From Pelagerythrobacter aerophilus (GTDB taxonomy: Bacteria > Pseudomonadota > Alphaproteobacteria > Sphingomonadales > Sphingomonadaceae): DNA of 64,000 nucleotides. Of the stretch, positions 1 through 9,132 are shown piece after piece (the stretch's first letter is position 1; each line of letters begins with the position of its first letter). The stretch lies in contig NZ_QXFK01000014.1 of assembly GCF_003581645.1 (NCBI RefSeq), positions 558,001 to 622,000 of the forward strand, read 5' to 3'. Under the pieces are notes generated by a model. It worked only from the letters and a program-made list of their open reading frames with translations. It made no database searches and was not told the origin of the DNA. The position numbers and the translations under genes were made by a program.

Positions 1-1
1 G

Positions 2-463
2 TGGGATCATCTCTCCACCGCGTTCCCCGAAGTGCGGCTCAAGAGCTTCCTCGAAATGCGCGGCGCCGATGGCGGGCCGTGGAACCGGATCTGCGCCCTG
101 CCCGCCTTCTGGGTCGGCCTGCTCTACGACGAAGGTGCGCTCGATGCCGCGTGGGACGTCGTGAAGGACTGGACGATGGAGGAGCGCGAGGCGCTTCGCA
201 GTGCAGTACCGAAGCTCGCCCTCGATGCGCCGCTTCCGGGTGGCGGCAAGCTGCACGACATCGCGCGCGAGGTGCTCGCGATCTCCCGCTCTGGCCTCGC
301 GGCACGCGGTCGACTCAACAGCGGCGGCGACAACGAGACGGGCTTTCTCGAAACGCTTGAGGAGATCGTGGCCAGCGGGAAAGTTCCGGCACAGCGGCTG
401 CTCGACCTTTACCATGGCGAGTGGAACGGCGACGTCTCGCGCGTCTATGAGCAGAGCTTCTAG
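2..463 (+). CDS. gshA: Glutamate-cysteine ligase, C-terminal part (cut by window start)
   Basis: The open frame runs in from the left edge, so only about the last 153 residues are present. They read WDHLSTAFPEVRLKSFLEMRG, then a GGPWNRICALPAFWVGLLYD stretch, the NETGFL motif and a final LLDLYHGEWNG. These are typical of the alphaproteobacterial/plant-type glutamate-cysteine ligase, which makes gamma-glutamylcysteine, the first step of glutathione synthesis in the cytoplasm. The ATG at 32 is internal; the frame is already coding before it. The gene ends three bases before the convergent stop of the next gene. The family call is confident; the N-terminal active-site half cannot be seen. Confidence 0.9.
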   Translation, partial: WDHLSTAFPEVRLKSFLEMRGADGGPWNRICALPAFWVGLLYDEGALDAAWDVVKDWTMEEREALRSAVPKLALDAPLPGGGKLHDIAREVLAISRSGLAARGRLNSGGDNETGFLETLEEIVASGKVPAQRLLDLYHGEWNGDVSRVYEQSF

Positions 464-466
464 CTC

Positions 467-1822
467 CTACTCCGCAGGCTGCTGCACGGCAGGCCTGCGT
501 CGCCGCAGCCCCCGCTTAAGCGCCGCGAGCCGCCGGGTGATCGGCCCGCGATGTTCCATCCAGGCGTGATATTCGCGGTACTTGGCATCCTCGCCGAGCA
601 GATGCGCCTCCTCGGTCTTCGCGCGCCAGTAATAGATCGCGCTGACGCAGCCGAGGAAGAAGGTGTTGCGTACCACGTCCACCGCGGAGCCGCTGGAGAC
701 GAGAAACGGCAGCGTCGAGCACCACCAGAACAGATTCTTCGACAGATACGCCGGGTGCCGCGTGAACCGGTAGGGCCCGTTCGTCAGCACGCCCCGGTAG
801 GTCAGGTTGGAAAAGCGCACCCCGAACGCGAGTGTTGCCCAGGCGTAGATCGCTGTCAGGAACACGAGCCACGCGGCCCAAACCGAAGCCAGAACGGGAT
901 GACCCCCGAACCAGAAACCCCAGCCGGGTGTGTTGACCTCGTAGGCCAGCACCCCTTCGGCGCCCATGAATGCAAAGACGAACGGCGGATAGCAAATCAG
1001 CGCCGCCAGCCATCCCGCCAGGAACGGATTGCCGCTGCGGATATGCGCATCGAGCGGGCGGAAGGTGACGAGATAGCCGACCGTACCGATCTGCACGTCG
1101 ATCACGAACAGGAGCTGGACCAGCAGCATGCCCAGCGCGACGGGGTTGGCGGCGATCTGCGCAAGATCCGTTTCCACCACCGCGGCGAAGCCGGCAGGCA
1201 GGATCGAGATCATGAAGGCGCCGAAGAACGCCTTGATGATCCAGGCTCGCCAGTGCTTCTTCACCTCATCCGGATCGAAGGCCTCGCGCCCGAGAAGCAT
1301 GGCGCCGAAGTGCCAGGCGTGATCGCGCGGGTTGACCATGTAGCGGTCGAGCCAGAGTACGTAGGGCACCGACAGCACAACCAGTGGAATCGCCGCTGCG
1401 GTGATAACGTCCATGGCGAAGAGATACTGCCCCCGCCAGTACCAGCGCGCGACGCAGTAGAGGAAGCCGAGGATCGCCCAGGTGACCCAGAGGCCGGCAA
1501 TCTTTACCAGCGAGACACCGACCACTTCGGACAGCGCGCGCTTGCGGCTCCAGTCGATCCCGGTGGAGGGATTGCGGTGAACCTTGTCGACGAAGATCGA
1601 CCACAGGACCATCGGCGCCGCGGAGAAGAACAGCGCAGTCAGCGCGGCATGCGGGCCGGAGAGCGGCTCGCGCGGCCCCGGCAATGCAAAGACATCCGCG
1701 AAATGGGGCCAATTGCGGCAGAAAACGATCCATGCGAGCAGCCCGAGCAGGCCGGCAAGGCCTACACCCGCCGAGACATCGCTTGCCGGAAGCCCCTTTG
1801 CCGAGATCGGGTGCGCGCTCAT
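467..1822 (-). CDS. ICMT-like multi-pass membrane methyltransferase family protein
   Basis: A 451-residue protein with many hydrophobic segments spread over the whole length. The last third carries the isoprenylcysteine carboxyl methyltransferase/PEMT-like signature: GPYRFTRHPAYLSKNLFWW, followed by a helix and EEAHLLGEDAKYREYHAW. In this superfamily that region binds S-adenosylmethionine at the membrane. The long N-terminal membrane part (about 330 residues) is larger than in simple ICMT proteins, so the substrate is unknown. The C-terminus ends in an Arg-rich tail. It lies 50 bp downstream of bamB on the same strand and could be co-transcribed with it. The fold-family call is good, but the reaction is inferred only. 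Confidence 0.7.
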   Translation of the reverse strand: MSAHPISAKGLPASDVSAGVGLAGLLGLLAWIVFCRNWPHFADVFALPGPREPLSGPHAALTALFFSAAPMVLWSIFVDKVHRNPSTGIDWSRKRALSEVVGVSLVKIAGLWVTWAILGFLYCVARWYWRGQYLFAMDVITAAAIPLVVLSVPYVLWLDRYMVNPRDHAWHFGAMLLGREAFDPDEVKKHWRAWIIKAFFGAFMISILPAGFAAVVETDLAQIAANPVALGMLLVQLLFVIDVQIGTVGYLVTFRPLDAHIRSGNPFLAGWLAALICYPPFVFAFMGAEGVLAYEVNTPGWGFWFGGHPVLASVWAAWLVFLTAIYAWATLAFGVRFSNLTYRGVLTNGPYRFTRHPAYLSKNLFWWCSTLPFLVSSGSAVDVVRNTFFLGCVSAIYYWRAKTEEAHLLGEDAKYREYHAWMEHRGPITRRLAALKRGLRRRRPAVQQPAE

Positions 1823-1872
1823 GACGAGTCGCGCGATAGCGGCAAAGGGTTAAGCGCGCGGTAAGAGGCCGA

Positions 1873-3216
1873 TCACCGGAAGGTGTGGATCGTGCCGCCG
1901 TCGTCGAGCAGGTAGAGGGTGTTGTTGGCTACCACCGGCGGAAGCGACACGGACGTTTTCAGGTCGGTGAACAGGCTCGCCGATCCTTCGCCGACGCTGA
2001 TCTTGTAGATCTCGCCCCGCGTACTTGCGACCCACAGGTTGTTCCCGGCGAGGACCGGGCCGGTCCAGAAGATCGGATCTTCCTTGTCCTCTTCGTCGCG
2101 GTAACGCTGCAATTGGGTGATCCACCGTACCTTGCCGGTCGCACGCGCGATCGCGAGCAAGCGGGCATCGTCGGTCAGCGCGAAAATCCATTCCCCCGCA
2201 ACCGCAGGGGTCGAAATACCCGCAACGTTCAGTTCCCACTGCCGCTGCCCGGTCACGAGTTCGTAGGCCGCCATGCGGCCGCCCTGACCCAGTGCGTAGA
2301 CGCTTCCGGAATCGATGATGGGATCGGCATCGATGTCGGTCAGCGAACCGACCTCGGTGGAGATCGAGGTGCGGGCAAGGGCGTCCGACCACAGGACGCG
2401 GCCGTTTTCATAGCGATAAGCGGCCAGCTCGCCGGAGCTGTAGCCCGCGATCACTGTGCCTTGCCCCGCCGCCGGGGTTGCGACACCGAACACGCCTGCT
2501 TGCGCCTGCGAACCGGATTCGTTCCACTGCGTTTCGCCGGTCGCGGCGTTCAGCGCGTGGATCTGGTTGTCCTGCGTCATCACATAGACCGAGTTGAACG
2601 CGATCGTCGGTGCGCCGCGCAAGGGCCCGGCAGGCTGCTTCTTCCAGATTTCGCTGCCCGTTTCCGCATCGAGCGCGATCACTTGGCCCACGCCATTTGT
2701 CGCGTAGACGCGGCCGCCGTTGTAGCTCACGCCGCCCCCGAACGCCGCGTTGCGTACATTGCCGGCGAGTTCCATCCGATGGTTCCAGCGCCGCGCACCG
2801 GTCTGTGCATCGAACGCATGGACCACGCCCTCGGTATCGACGGCATAGAGTGCGCCCCCGCCGATCACCGGCGCTGAGGCAAGCTTGCGACGTTCGCCGC
2901 CACCCGCGATCTGCACGGTCCACCCGGAGGAAGGATTGTCAGCCAGCGTGAGGTGGCCATAAGCTTTGTCGGCGGTGCCGCCTGCCTGTGCCCACTCGGT
3001 GTTCGTCCGCGCAGGCGGCAGGACGACCGCGACTCCTGCCAGGGCCGGGTCCACCTTTGCCCCGCTCTCGATCCGCGACAACACGGGCTTGCGCTCACCG
3101 ATCGTCGGGGTGGTCTTGGTTTCGCCGCCTCCGAAGATGCCGCACGCGCCGAGCATGCCGGCAAGCGCCGCCACGGCGACGCCGCGGCCAAGAATGGAAA
3201 TGCGATTCGACTTCAT
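1873..3216 (-). CDS. bamB: Outer membrane protein assembly factor BamB (PQQ-like beta-propeller lipoprotein)
   Basis: A 447-residue protein with a lipoprotein signal ending in a LGAC lipobox (Cys25). Repeated blades follow, of the type GALYAVDTEGVVHAFDAQTG, RVYATNGVGQVIALDAETG and SVYVMTQDNQIHALNAATG, which mark the eight-bladed propeller of BamB. BamB is the periplasmic lipoprotein partner of BamA in the outer-membrane protein insertion machine. It follows the YfgM-like gene by 19 bp on the same strand, an arrangement known in many Proteobacteria. The length is slightly above the E. coli protein (392 aa), with a longer linker after the lipid anchor. Start chosen at the ATG that begins the signal peptide. 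Confidence 0.92.
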   Translation of the reverse strand: MKSNRISILGRGVAVAALAGMLGACGIFGGGETKTTPTIGERKPVLSRIESGAKVDPALAGVAVVLPPARTNTEWAQAGGTADKAYGHLTLADNPSSGWTVQIAGGGERRKLASAPVIGGGALYAVDTEGVVHAFDAQTGARRWNHRMELAGNVRNAAFGGGVSYNGGRVYATNGVGQVIALDAETGSEIWKKQPAGPLRGAPTIAFNSVYVMTQDNQIHALNAATGETQWNESGSQAQAGVFGVATPAAGQGTVIAGYSSGELAAYRYENGRVLWSDALARTSISTEVGSLTDIDADPIIDSGSVYALGQGGRMAAYELVTGQRQWELNVAGISTPAVAGEWIFALTDDARLLAIARATGKVRWITQLQRYRDEEDKEDPIFWTGPVLAGNNLWVASTRGEIYKISVGEGSASLFTDLKTSVSLPPVVANNTLYLLDDGGTIHTFR

Positions 3217-3235
3217 CGGTTAGGCCCGTCCTGAA

Positions 3236-4003
3236 TTATTGCTGCGCTTGCGGCGCGGCCGCGGGTTCTCGAATTCCGTCCAGCACCGCATCGACGTCTT
3301 CGACGGCGTCCACACCGAGGACGCCCGCCATCTGCCGTGCACGAGAGCGGAGACTGTCGGGCTGGGCTTCGTCTTTCGCGATCGATGCGAAGAGCGTTCC
3401 CGCCTCCTGGTTCTTGCCCTGATCCAGATAGGCCATCGCGACGAGTTCGCCCGCGCTGCCGAAGTAGGGAGTGCCCGGCACCGCCAGCGGCTTGAGCCGC
3501 GTAACGACTTCTCCCGGTTCCAGACTGTCGAACGTCGCGGAGACCTCTCGGACCGTCGCCAGATCGCGGAGCAGTTGCGGCACATCGCCGTCGGCTGCAA
3601 TCTCGGCGTAGATCTTCGCCGCGTCCTCGTTGCGGCCCTGCTCCATCGCAATGCCAGCCTTCAGCAGCGCGGCCTGCGTCGCCGCCCCGCCTTCTTCGGC
3701 CGCAAGCGGTTCGAGACGCTCTGTGGCGCTGCCGAAGTTACCCGATTGGAGCTGATCGAGCGCGCCGACAAGCGTTTCCGACTCCGTCTCCAGCGCCGCT
3801 TCCTGCCGATGGTCCCAGAACAGGTATCCGCCGAATGCCGCGAGACCGAGTACGACGGCAGCGACAATGGGTTTGCCGTAGCGCTGCGCAAAGTCCGCGA
3901 ACTGGTCCTGCCGGACCGCCTCGTCGACTTCGCGCATCAGCACGTCTTCTTCCGAAGCGCGGCGCTGGTCGGGGTTTTGCTTGGAAAGAGGGTTCAGGGC
4001 CAA
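3236..4003 (-). CDS. YfgM-like membrane-anchored TPR protein
   Basis: About 255 residues: a short cytoplasmic segment (REVDEAVRQDQFADFAQRYG), one transmembrane helix (PIVAAVVLGLAAFGGYLFW), then periplasmic Ala/Glu-rich helical repeats of the tetratricopeptide_21 (YfgM/Anc) type. YfgM proteins work with SecYEG and periplasmic chaperones in envelope protein traffic, and usually sit beside bamB as here. The open frame continues upstream, but homologs start close to the ALNPLSK sequence. A TTG codon at 4003 with a GAAAG about 9 nt upstream fits; an ATG gives a shorter version starting at MREVDEAV. The start is therefore uncertain; the family is fairly sure. Confidence 0.8.
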   Translation of the reverse strand: MALNPLSKQNPDQRRASEEDVLMREVDEAVRQDQFADFAQRYGKPIVAAVVLGLAAFGGYLFWDHRQEAALETESETLVGALDQLQSGNFGSATERLEPLAAEEGGAATQAALLKAGIAMEQGRNEDAAKIYAEIAADGDVPQLLRDLATVREVSATFDSLEPGEVVTRLKPLAVPGTPYFGSAGELVAMAYLDQGKNQEAGTLFASIAKDEAQPDSLRSRARQMAGVLGVDAVEDVDAVLDGIREPAAAPQAQQ

Positions 4004-4130
4004 GACGTGGCACTTTCGATCATTCGAGTGAAGGTTCGCCGGGCTGTTTAGCGGATGACCGCGCCAATTCAACTTGGAAACCCGCCTGTCCCCCGTCGCG
4101 TGAACCCGAGGTGAAGCGAACGTGAGCACT

Positions 4131-5282
4131 TCAGTTCAGGGCATCATTGTCCATCGCGGAGGAATAGAGGCGGCGATAGGCCGCAATCATCGGCTTCTCG
4201 TCATAGCTCGCCCGCGCCTTCTCGCGGTTCGCCTGCCCGAGCCGGTCGCGCAAACCCGGATCACCGGCGAGCTGCGCCAGGCCCTGCGCCAGCGCGCTTT
4301 CGTCCCCTGCGGGCCCGATCAGCGGCGCATTGGCCTCCGACACCATCTCCGCAAGGTCGCCCACCGCCGGCGCCACGACCGGCAAGCCTGCCGCCATCGC
4401 CTCCACCAGCGAGATGGGGAACTGCTCGCTGTCGGACGAAAGTGCGAATATGTCGAACAGGCCGACGTAGCGCTCCGGGTGGGGCGCAAAGCCGGGCAGA
4501 TGGACCCGGTGGCCGATGTTGTATTCGTCCGCCTCGGCGCGAATGGCGTCCCGCTCAGGTCCCTCCCCCACGATTACGAGGTGCCAATCCTCAGGTAGAT
4601 GGCGAAACGCACGCACCAGCCGCGGCAGGTTCTTGACCGGGCGCAGCCCGGCGAGCGTGCCCACCCAGAACTCACCCTTCCGCTTCACCACGCCGCGCAA
4701 GGCGTCCGGCTTCGGGCGCTTGGCGAACGCCTTGGTGTCGATGCCGTTGGGAATGTGCTTCACCCGCCCGATGGGCTGCTCCCACACCTGGAGCGCAATC
4801 CCCTCGAGCGTTTCCGAGGGCACGACCAATCCGTTCGTGCGCCCGAGTGCGATCTTGCGAAACCAGTTGCGCATCGGCTTCAAGCGCTTGCGCTCGTCTT
4901 CGTTAAAACCGTCTTCGTGATGGATCAGCGCGGGCAAACGGAAAGTGTCCCTGAACGCGGTATGCGCCATCACCGCGTTCATTGCGCCCCAGTTGTAGGT
5001 CAGCACGAGATCGTAGCCCTGCATGGCCCGGGCGAGGCGCTGCAGGCGGCCCGGCGTGGGCTTGCCCTTCAGCTCCGGGAAATCGCGCGGGTAAGTCACC
5101 GGGATCTGCCGCAGGATGTGCTGTGCAGCCTCCATCCGGTCCGGTTCCGCCGAGACGATCGCGTGCGAGACCTTCGGGCCGAAAGCATTGATCAGCCGAA
5201 CCGAGCGCAGTTCCTTGCCACCGGCTGCGAAGGTCGAGTGAAGATGCAGGATCCGCGCCTTGCCGCGCCCTGCGGCGCTCAT
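4131..5282 (-). CDS. GT4-family glycosyltransferase
   Basis: A 383-residue GT-B fold glycosyltransferase. The N-terminal half shows the donor-independent Rossmann domain (ILHLHSTFAAGGKE). The C-terminal half carries the group-1 signature with the retaining E-x7-E motif in SEQFPISLVEAMAAGLPVV, preceded by GEGPERDAI and HLPGFAPHPERYVGLFDIF. Such enzymes transfer sugars from nucleotide-sugar donors to glycans or lipids in the cytoplasm; the acceptor cannot be read from sequence. Its start overlaps the stop of the upstream hydrolase gene by 4 bp (ATGA), so the two are translationally coupled. Confidence 0.88.
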   Translation of the reverse strand: MSAAGRGKARILHLHSTFAAGGKELRSVRLINAFGPKVSHAIVSAEPDRMEAAQHILRQIPVTYPRDFPELKGKPTPGRLQRLARAMQGYDLVLTYNWGAMNAVMAHTAFRDTFRLPALIHHEDGFNEDERKRLKPMRNWFRKIALGRTNGLVVPSETLEGIALQVWEQPIGRVKHIPNGIDTKAFAKRPKPDALRGVVKRKGEFWVGTLAGLRPVKNLPRLVRAFRHLPEDWHLVIVGEGPERDAIRAEADEYNIGHRVHLPGFAPHPERYVGLFDIFALSSDSEQFPISLVEAMAAGLPVVAPAVGDLAEMVSEANAPLIGPAGDESALAQGLAQLAGDPGLRDRLGQANREKARASYDEKPMIAAYRRLYSSAMDNDALN

Positions 5283-6139
5283 GCCGCCTTCGCCATCAGC
5301 TGGTCGATCGCAGCCAGCACTGCCGGCTCGTCGAGCAGCGGTGCGTGCCCAACGCCCGCCACCGTGACGAGTTCCGCATCGGGATGCCGTGCGAGCATAG
5401 TCTGCGCAGTGCCTTCCGAGAGCAGGTCCGACAGCGCGCCGCGCACGATCAGCAGCGGCGCGCCCCGCAGCGCCTCGTATGCGGGCCAGAGATCGGGCGG
5501 CGCGGCACCGTCACCGGTCTGGAACGGCTCGGCGATACTCATGTCGTAGTCGAACGCGATGCGGCCGTTCTGCTGCACCGTCATCGTGCGCTTGGCCATT
5601 GCGATCCACTCTTCGGTATCGAAATCCGGGTGGGCGGCCGAATGCACCTCCTCGAGCGCGCGAGCGGCATGCATCCACGTCGGGAAGTTGCGGCCCTGGC
5701 CCACGTATTCGGCGATGCGCGTCAGTCCGGCGGCCTGTAGCTCGGGACCGACGTCGTTGAGCACCGCGCCGGCGATCCTGCCCGGTTCGGCAGCGGCCAG
5801 CATCATGGTCATCAGTCCGCCAAGCGAGGTCCCCACGGCGACGAAACGGGAGATATCTTCCTGCGCCAGTAGAGCAGACACGTCCTCGACATATGTGGCC
5901 GGCGTATAGGTCGCCGGATCGCGCGCATATTCGCTGTCGCCCCGTCCGCGCATCTCGGGCACCAGCACTCGGCGCTCCTCGGCGAGATGCTCGGCGAGCG
6001 CCGCGAAGTCGCGCGCGTTGCGCGTCAGGCCATGCATGCAGAGGACCGGCACACGGTCCTCACGCCCCGGATAGTCGCGGAAATGCAGCTTCAGACCGTC
6101 CGGGCTTTCCCAGAAGCGGTCGTTAAATCCTGTGTCCAT
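5279..6139 (-). CDS. Alpha/beta hydrolase
   Basis: A 286-residue protein with the alpha/beta hydrolase core: an oxyanion-hole region CMHGLTRNARDF, the nucleophile elbow GTSLGG and a C-terminal GVGHAPLLDEP that supplies the catalytic histidine. It is a cytoplasmic carboxylic-ester or amide hydrolase of unknown substrate. The start is set at the ATG giving MDTGFNDRFWE; the frame is open further upstream but that extension overlaps the divergent selO region and looks non-coding. It is coupled by a 4-bp overlap to the glycosyltransferase gene. Confidence 0.85.
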   Translation of the reverse strand: MDTGFNDRFWESPDGLKLHFRDYPGREDRVPVLCMHGLTRNARDFAALAEHLAEERRVLVPEMRGRGDSEYARDPATYTPATYVEDVSALLAQEDISRFVAVGTSLGGLMTMMLAAAEPGRIAGAVLNDVGPELQAAGLTRIAEYVGQGRNFPTWMHAARALEEVHSAAHPDFDTEEWIAMAKRTMTVQQNGRIAFDYDMSIAEPFQTGDGAAPPDLWPAYEALRGAPLLIVRGALSDLLSEGTAQTMLARHPDAELVTVAGVGHAPLLDEPAVLAAIDQLMAKAA

Positions 6140-6226
6140 CGGCTTCGGAGAGTTTCCTGTGTCCAAGTTGCTGCATCTCCGGACGGCCGCATTGCCAGCG
6201 CCGCCCGCGCAGCCCACTATCGCCCG

Positions 6227-7621
6227 ATGCGCGAAGAACCGCAAGCGTCGCCCTATCGGCCCGATCCCGCGATCCTGCCGCTTTCGGACTGGATTGCGGA
6301 CGAAGTGTCCGCCGCCGAATTCCCCCGCGCCACCCTGCGCTTCCGCAATCGCAGGTGGGACCAAGCGGTCGGCCTGGGCGATCTCGACGACGGGCAATGG
6401 GCCGCGCACTTCGCCCGGTTCGAACCTCTACCGGAGAACCTGTCACGCCCGCTAGCCCTGCGTTACCACGGCCATCAGTTCCGAGTGTACAATCCCGAGA
6501 TCGGCGATGGCCGCGGGTTCCTGTTTGCGCAGATGCGCGATGCGGAGGGGCGGCTGCTCGACCTGGGCACCAAGGGCTCCGGCCTCACCCCCTATAGCCG
6601 CACCGCCGACGGCCGCCTGACGCTGAAAGGCGCCGTGCGCGAGATCCTCGCGACGGAGATGCTCGAAGCGCTGGGCGTTTACACCTCCACGACTTTCTCG
6701 GTGATCGAAACCGGGGAGGAGTTGTGGCGAGGGGATGAGCCTTCCCCTACCCGTTCCGCCGTGATGGTGCGGTTGAGCCACGGGCATATCCGCATCGGCA
6801 CGTTTCAGCGCCTCCTCGCGCTGGAGGAGCGCGAACATATGGCGGAACTGATCGACTACTGCCTCCGGCAGTTTCCCGGGCCCAGACCACCCGCGGATGC
6901 GCCCGGGCGGGACGAACCGGCGATTATCCTGATGCATCAGGTGGTCGAGCGGCTCGCCGACCTCGCTGCCGCATGGATGGTCGCCGGCTTCGTCCACGGA
7001 GTGCTCAACACAGACAATATGAACGTGACGGGCGAAAGCTTCGACTACGGCCCATGGCGCTGGTTGCCCAAGTGGGATGCAGGTTTCACCGCGGCCTATT
7101 TCGATCAGACAGGGCTCTATGCTTTCGGCCGTCAGCCGGAGGCGTTGCACTGGAACCTCGGGCAGTTCGCGGTCGCGCTGCGCCTGCTCGCCGATGCGCC
7201 GCCGCTGATCGCAGCGATGGAGCGGTTCGGACCGCTCTACATGGCAGCGGTGGCGCGGCGCTGGTGCTGGCGATTGGGGGTGGAATCCCGCGGAGCCGAG
7301 CGCGACGGCCAGCTCGTTGCCGCCAGCGAGAAGGCGATGCGGGAAAGCGGGGCTCAGCCGGACGGCTTCTTCCATCGCCACCGCGGCGGGCGCAACGCCG
7401 AGGGCGATCTGGCCGAGGCGCTCGAGAGCTATCGCCCTGTCCCGTCCGACGATCCGTACTGGAGCCAAGCCGAGCCTGAAACGATGCTGATAGACGAAGT
7501 CGAGACGATCTGGTCCGCGATCGACCAGCGCGACGATTGGGTGCCCCTCCACGACAAGGTCGAAGCCATCCGCCGCATGGGCGATGCGCACGGCTCGCCG
7601 CCGCCGCCCCAGGGGCACTGA
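6227..7621 (+). CDS. selO: Protein adenylyltransferase SelO (YdiU/UPF0061)
   Basis: A 464-residue protein with the SelO pseudokinase hallmarks: ALRYHGHQF, the nucleotide-binding GTKGSGLTPYSR, KGAVREILATEMLEALG and the catalytic-loop-like VHGVLNTDNMN. SelO transfers AMP from ATP to hydroxyl side chains of proteins and is linked to redox homeostasis. Length fits the family (about 480 aa). The start at MREEPQASPYRPD places about 40 residues before the conserved core. It lacks the C-terminal Cys/Sec motif known in some animal members. It is divergent from the alpha/beta hydrolase; the start codons are 87 bp apart. Confidence 0.92.
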   Translation: MREEPQASPYRPDPAILPLSDWIADEVSAAEFPRATLRFRNRRWDQAVGLGDLDDGQWAAHFARFEPLPENLSRPLALRYHGHQFRVYNPEIGDGRGFLFAQMRDAEGRLLDLGTKGSGLTPYSRTADGRLTLKGAVREILATEMLEALGVYTSTTFSVIETGEELWRGDEPSPTRSAVMVRLSHGHIRIGTFQRLLALEEREHMAELIDYCLRQFPGPRPPADAPGRDEPAIILMHQVVERLADLAAAWMVAGFVHGVLNTDNMNVTGESFDYGPWRWLPKWDAGFTAAYFDQTGLYAFGRQPEALHWNLGQFAVALRLLADAPPLIAAMERFGPLYMAAVARRWCWRLGVESRGAERDGQLVAASEKAMRESGAQPDGFFHRHRGGRNAEGDLAEALESYRPVPSDDPYWSQAEPETMLIDEVETIWSAIDQRDDWVPLHDKVEAIRRMGDAHGSPPPPQGH

Positions 7622-7709
7622 GGCACCGACTGGCAGACAATCGGTTTGTTACTACCTTGGGCCTGTGGCATTGGCCCCGACATTCAGGAACGCAGGGATA
7701 CCCGCTCCA

Positions 7710-9125
7710 GTGAGCAGCAATGAAATCGTGTCTTTCGAACCCGCTACGGGCGAGGAATTGTGGCGCAGCCCCGCCGGCAACGTCGAGGAGACTGTCGACC
7801 GCGCCCGCCGCGCCTGGCCCGCATGGGCTGCGCAACCGCTGGCGACCCGCATCGAACTCTGCCGCCGCTTCGCCAACGAGGTGCGCAAGCAGTCGGACAA
7901 GTTCGCCGAGTTGATCGCACGCGAGACCGGCAAGCCGCTGTGGGAAGCGCTCACCGAAGTCGACAGCGTGATCAAGAAGGTCGATATTTCGGTCACCGCC
8001 TACGCGGAGCGAACGGGGCAGAAGAAGCTCGACAGCGCACTCCAGGGCACGGCGGCGGTCAGGCACAAGCCCCACGGTGTCATGGCCGTGCTCGGCCCCT
8101 ACAACTTCCCGGCGCACCTGCCGAATGGCCACATCGTCCCTGCGCTGATCGCCGGCAACGTAGTGATCTTCAAGCCGAGCGAGAAGACGCCGGCGGTCGG
8201 CGAGTTCCTGGTCGAATGCTTCCACCGCGCCGGCATTTCGGCGGCGGTCGTGCAACTGCTCATCGGCGGACCGGAGGAAGGCAAGGAACTGGTCGCCCAC
8301 CGCGGGGTGGACGGGGTGCTCTTTACCGGTTCGGCACAGGCCGGAATTGCAATCAACCGGAAGCTGGCGACCAGTCCCGGCAAGATCGTTGCGCTCGAAA
8401 TGGGTGGCAACAATCCCATCGTAGTGGTTGATACGCCTAAGATTTCCGACGCGGCGACGCTCATCATCCAGTCCGCCTTCACCTCGGCCGGGCAGCGCTG
8501 CACGGCGGCGCGGCGGCTGATCGTCAAAGCGAGCATGTACGATGCGATCGTCTCGGAGGTGAAAGCGCTCGCCGGTCGTATCATTGTCGACCAGCCCTTC
8601 GCCGATCCGGCGCCGTTCATGGGGTCCGTGATCGACAACCAGGCGGCCGATCAGTTGATGGAAAGCTTCCTCTATCTGCTATCCAACGGCGGCAAGGCGA
8701 TCCGGCACATGACGCGGCCCGACGATGAGCTGCCATTCCTCTCCCCCGCCATGATCGACACGACCGCGATGGCGGAGCGGCCCGATGTGGAGCTGTTCGG
8801 CCCGCTGCTGCAGGTCATCAAGGTGGAGGATCTCGACGAGGGGATCGCGGAGGCGAACAATACGCGCTTCGGCCTCTCGGCTTCGTTGATTGGCGGAACG
8901 CCACAGGATTACAACAGGTTCTGGGCCAATGTTCGCGCAGGGATCGTCAACTGGAACCGCCCGACCAACGGCGCATCGTCGAACGCTCCGTTCGGCGGCA
9001 TCGGCCTGTCCGGCAACCACCGCCCGGCCGCGTATTACGCGGCGGACTACTGCGCCTATCCGGTGGCGAGCACCGAGATGGACCAGCCTCGGGCCAGCGT
9101 AGGTGTCGGCTTCAAGGACGCCTGA
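7710..9125 (+). CDS. astD: Succinylglutamate-semialdehyde dehydrogenase
   Basis: An aldehyde dehydrogenase superfamily enzyme of 471 residues. The AstD-type signature GPYNFPAHLPNGHIVPAL is present, with the conserved glutamate in LEMGGNNP and the catalytic cysteine in SAGQRCTAARR. AstD oxidises N-succinylglutamate semialdehyde with NAD in the arginine succinyltransferase pathway. The GTG at 7710 is preceded by AGGGA at 11 nt and gives SSNEIVSFEPATGEEL at the N-terminus, matching the family. A GTG at 7665 is also in frame. No other ast genes are near, so here it may act alone or with enzymes encoded elsewhere. Confidence 0.88.
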   Translation: MSSNEIVSFEPATGEELWRSPAGNVEETVDRARRAWPAWAAQPLATRIELCRRFANEVRKQSDKFAELIARETGKPLWEALTEVDSVIKKVDISVTAYAERTGQKKLDSALQGTAAVRHKPHGVMAVLGPYNFPAHLPNGHIVPALIAGNVVIFKPSEKTPAVGEFLVECFHRAGISAAVVQLLIGGPEEGKELVAHRGVDGVLFTGSAQAGIAINRKLATSPGKIVALEMGGNNPIVVVDTPKISDAATLIIQSAFTSAGQRCTAARRLIVKASMYDAIVSEVKALAGRIIVDQPFADPAPFMGSVIDNQAADQLMESFLYLLSNGGKAIRHMTRPDDELPFLSPAMIDTTAMAERPDVELFGPLLQVIKVEDLDEGIAEANNTRFGLSASLIGGTPQDYNRFWANVRAGIVNWNRPTNGASSNAPFGGIGLSGNHRPAAYYAADYCAYPVASTEMDQPRASVGVGFKDA

Positions 9126-9132
9126 AGCGCCT

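Noticed and set aside
551-1864. 437-codon plus-strand frame opposite the ICMT-like gene
   Set aside because: No signal, domain or ribosome site; the opposite strand encodes a coherent membrane protein.
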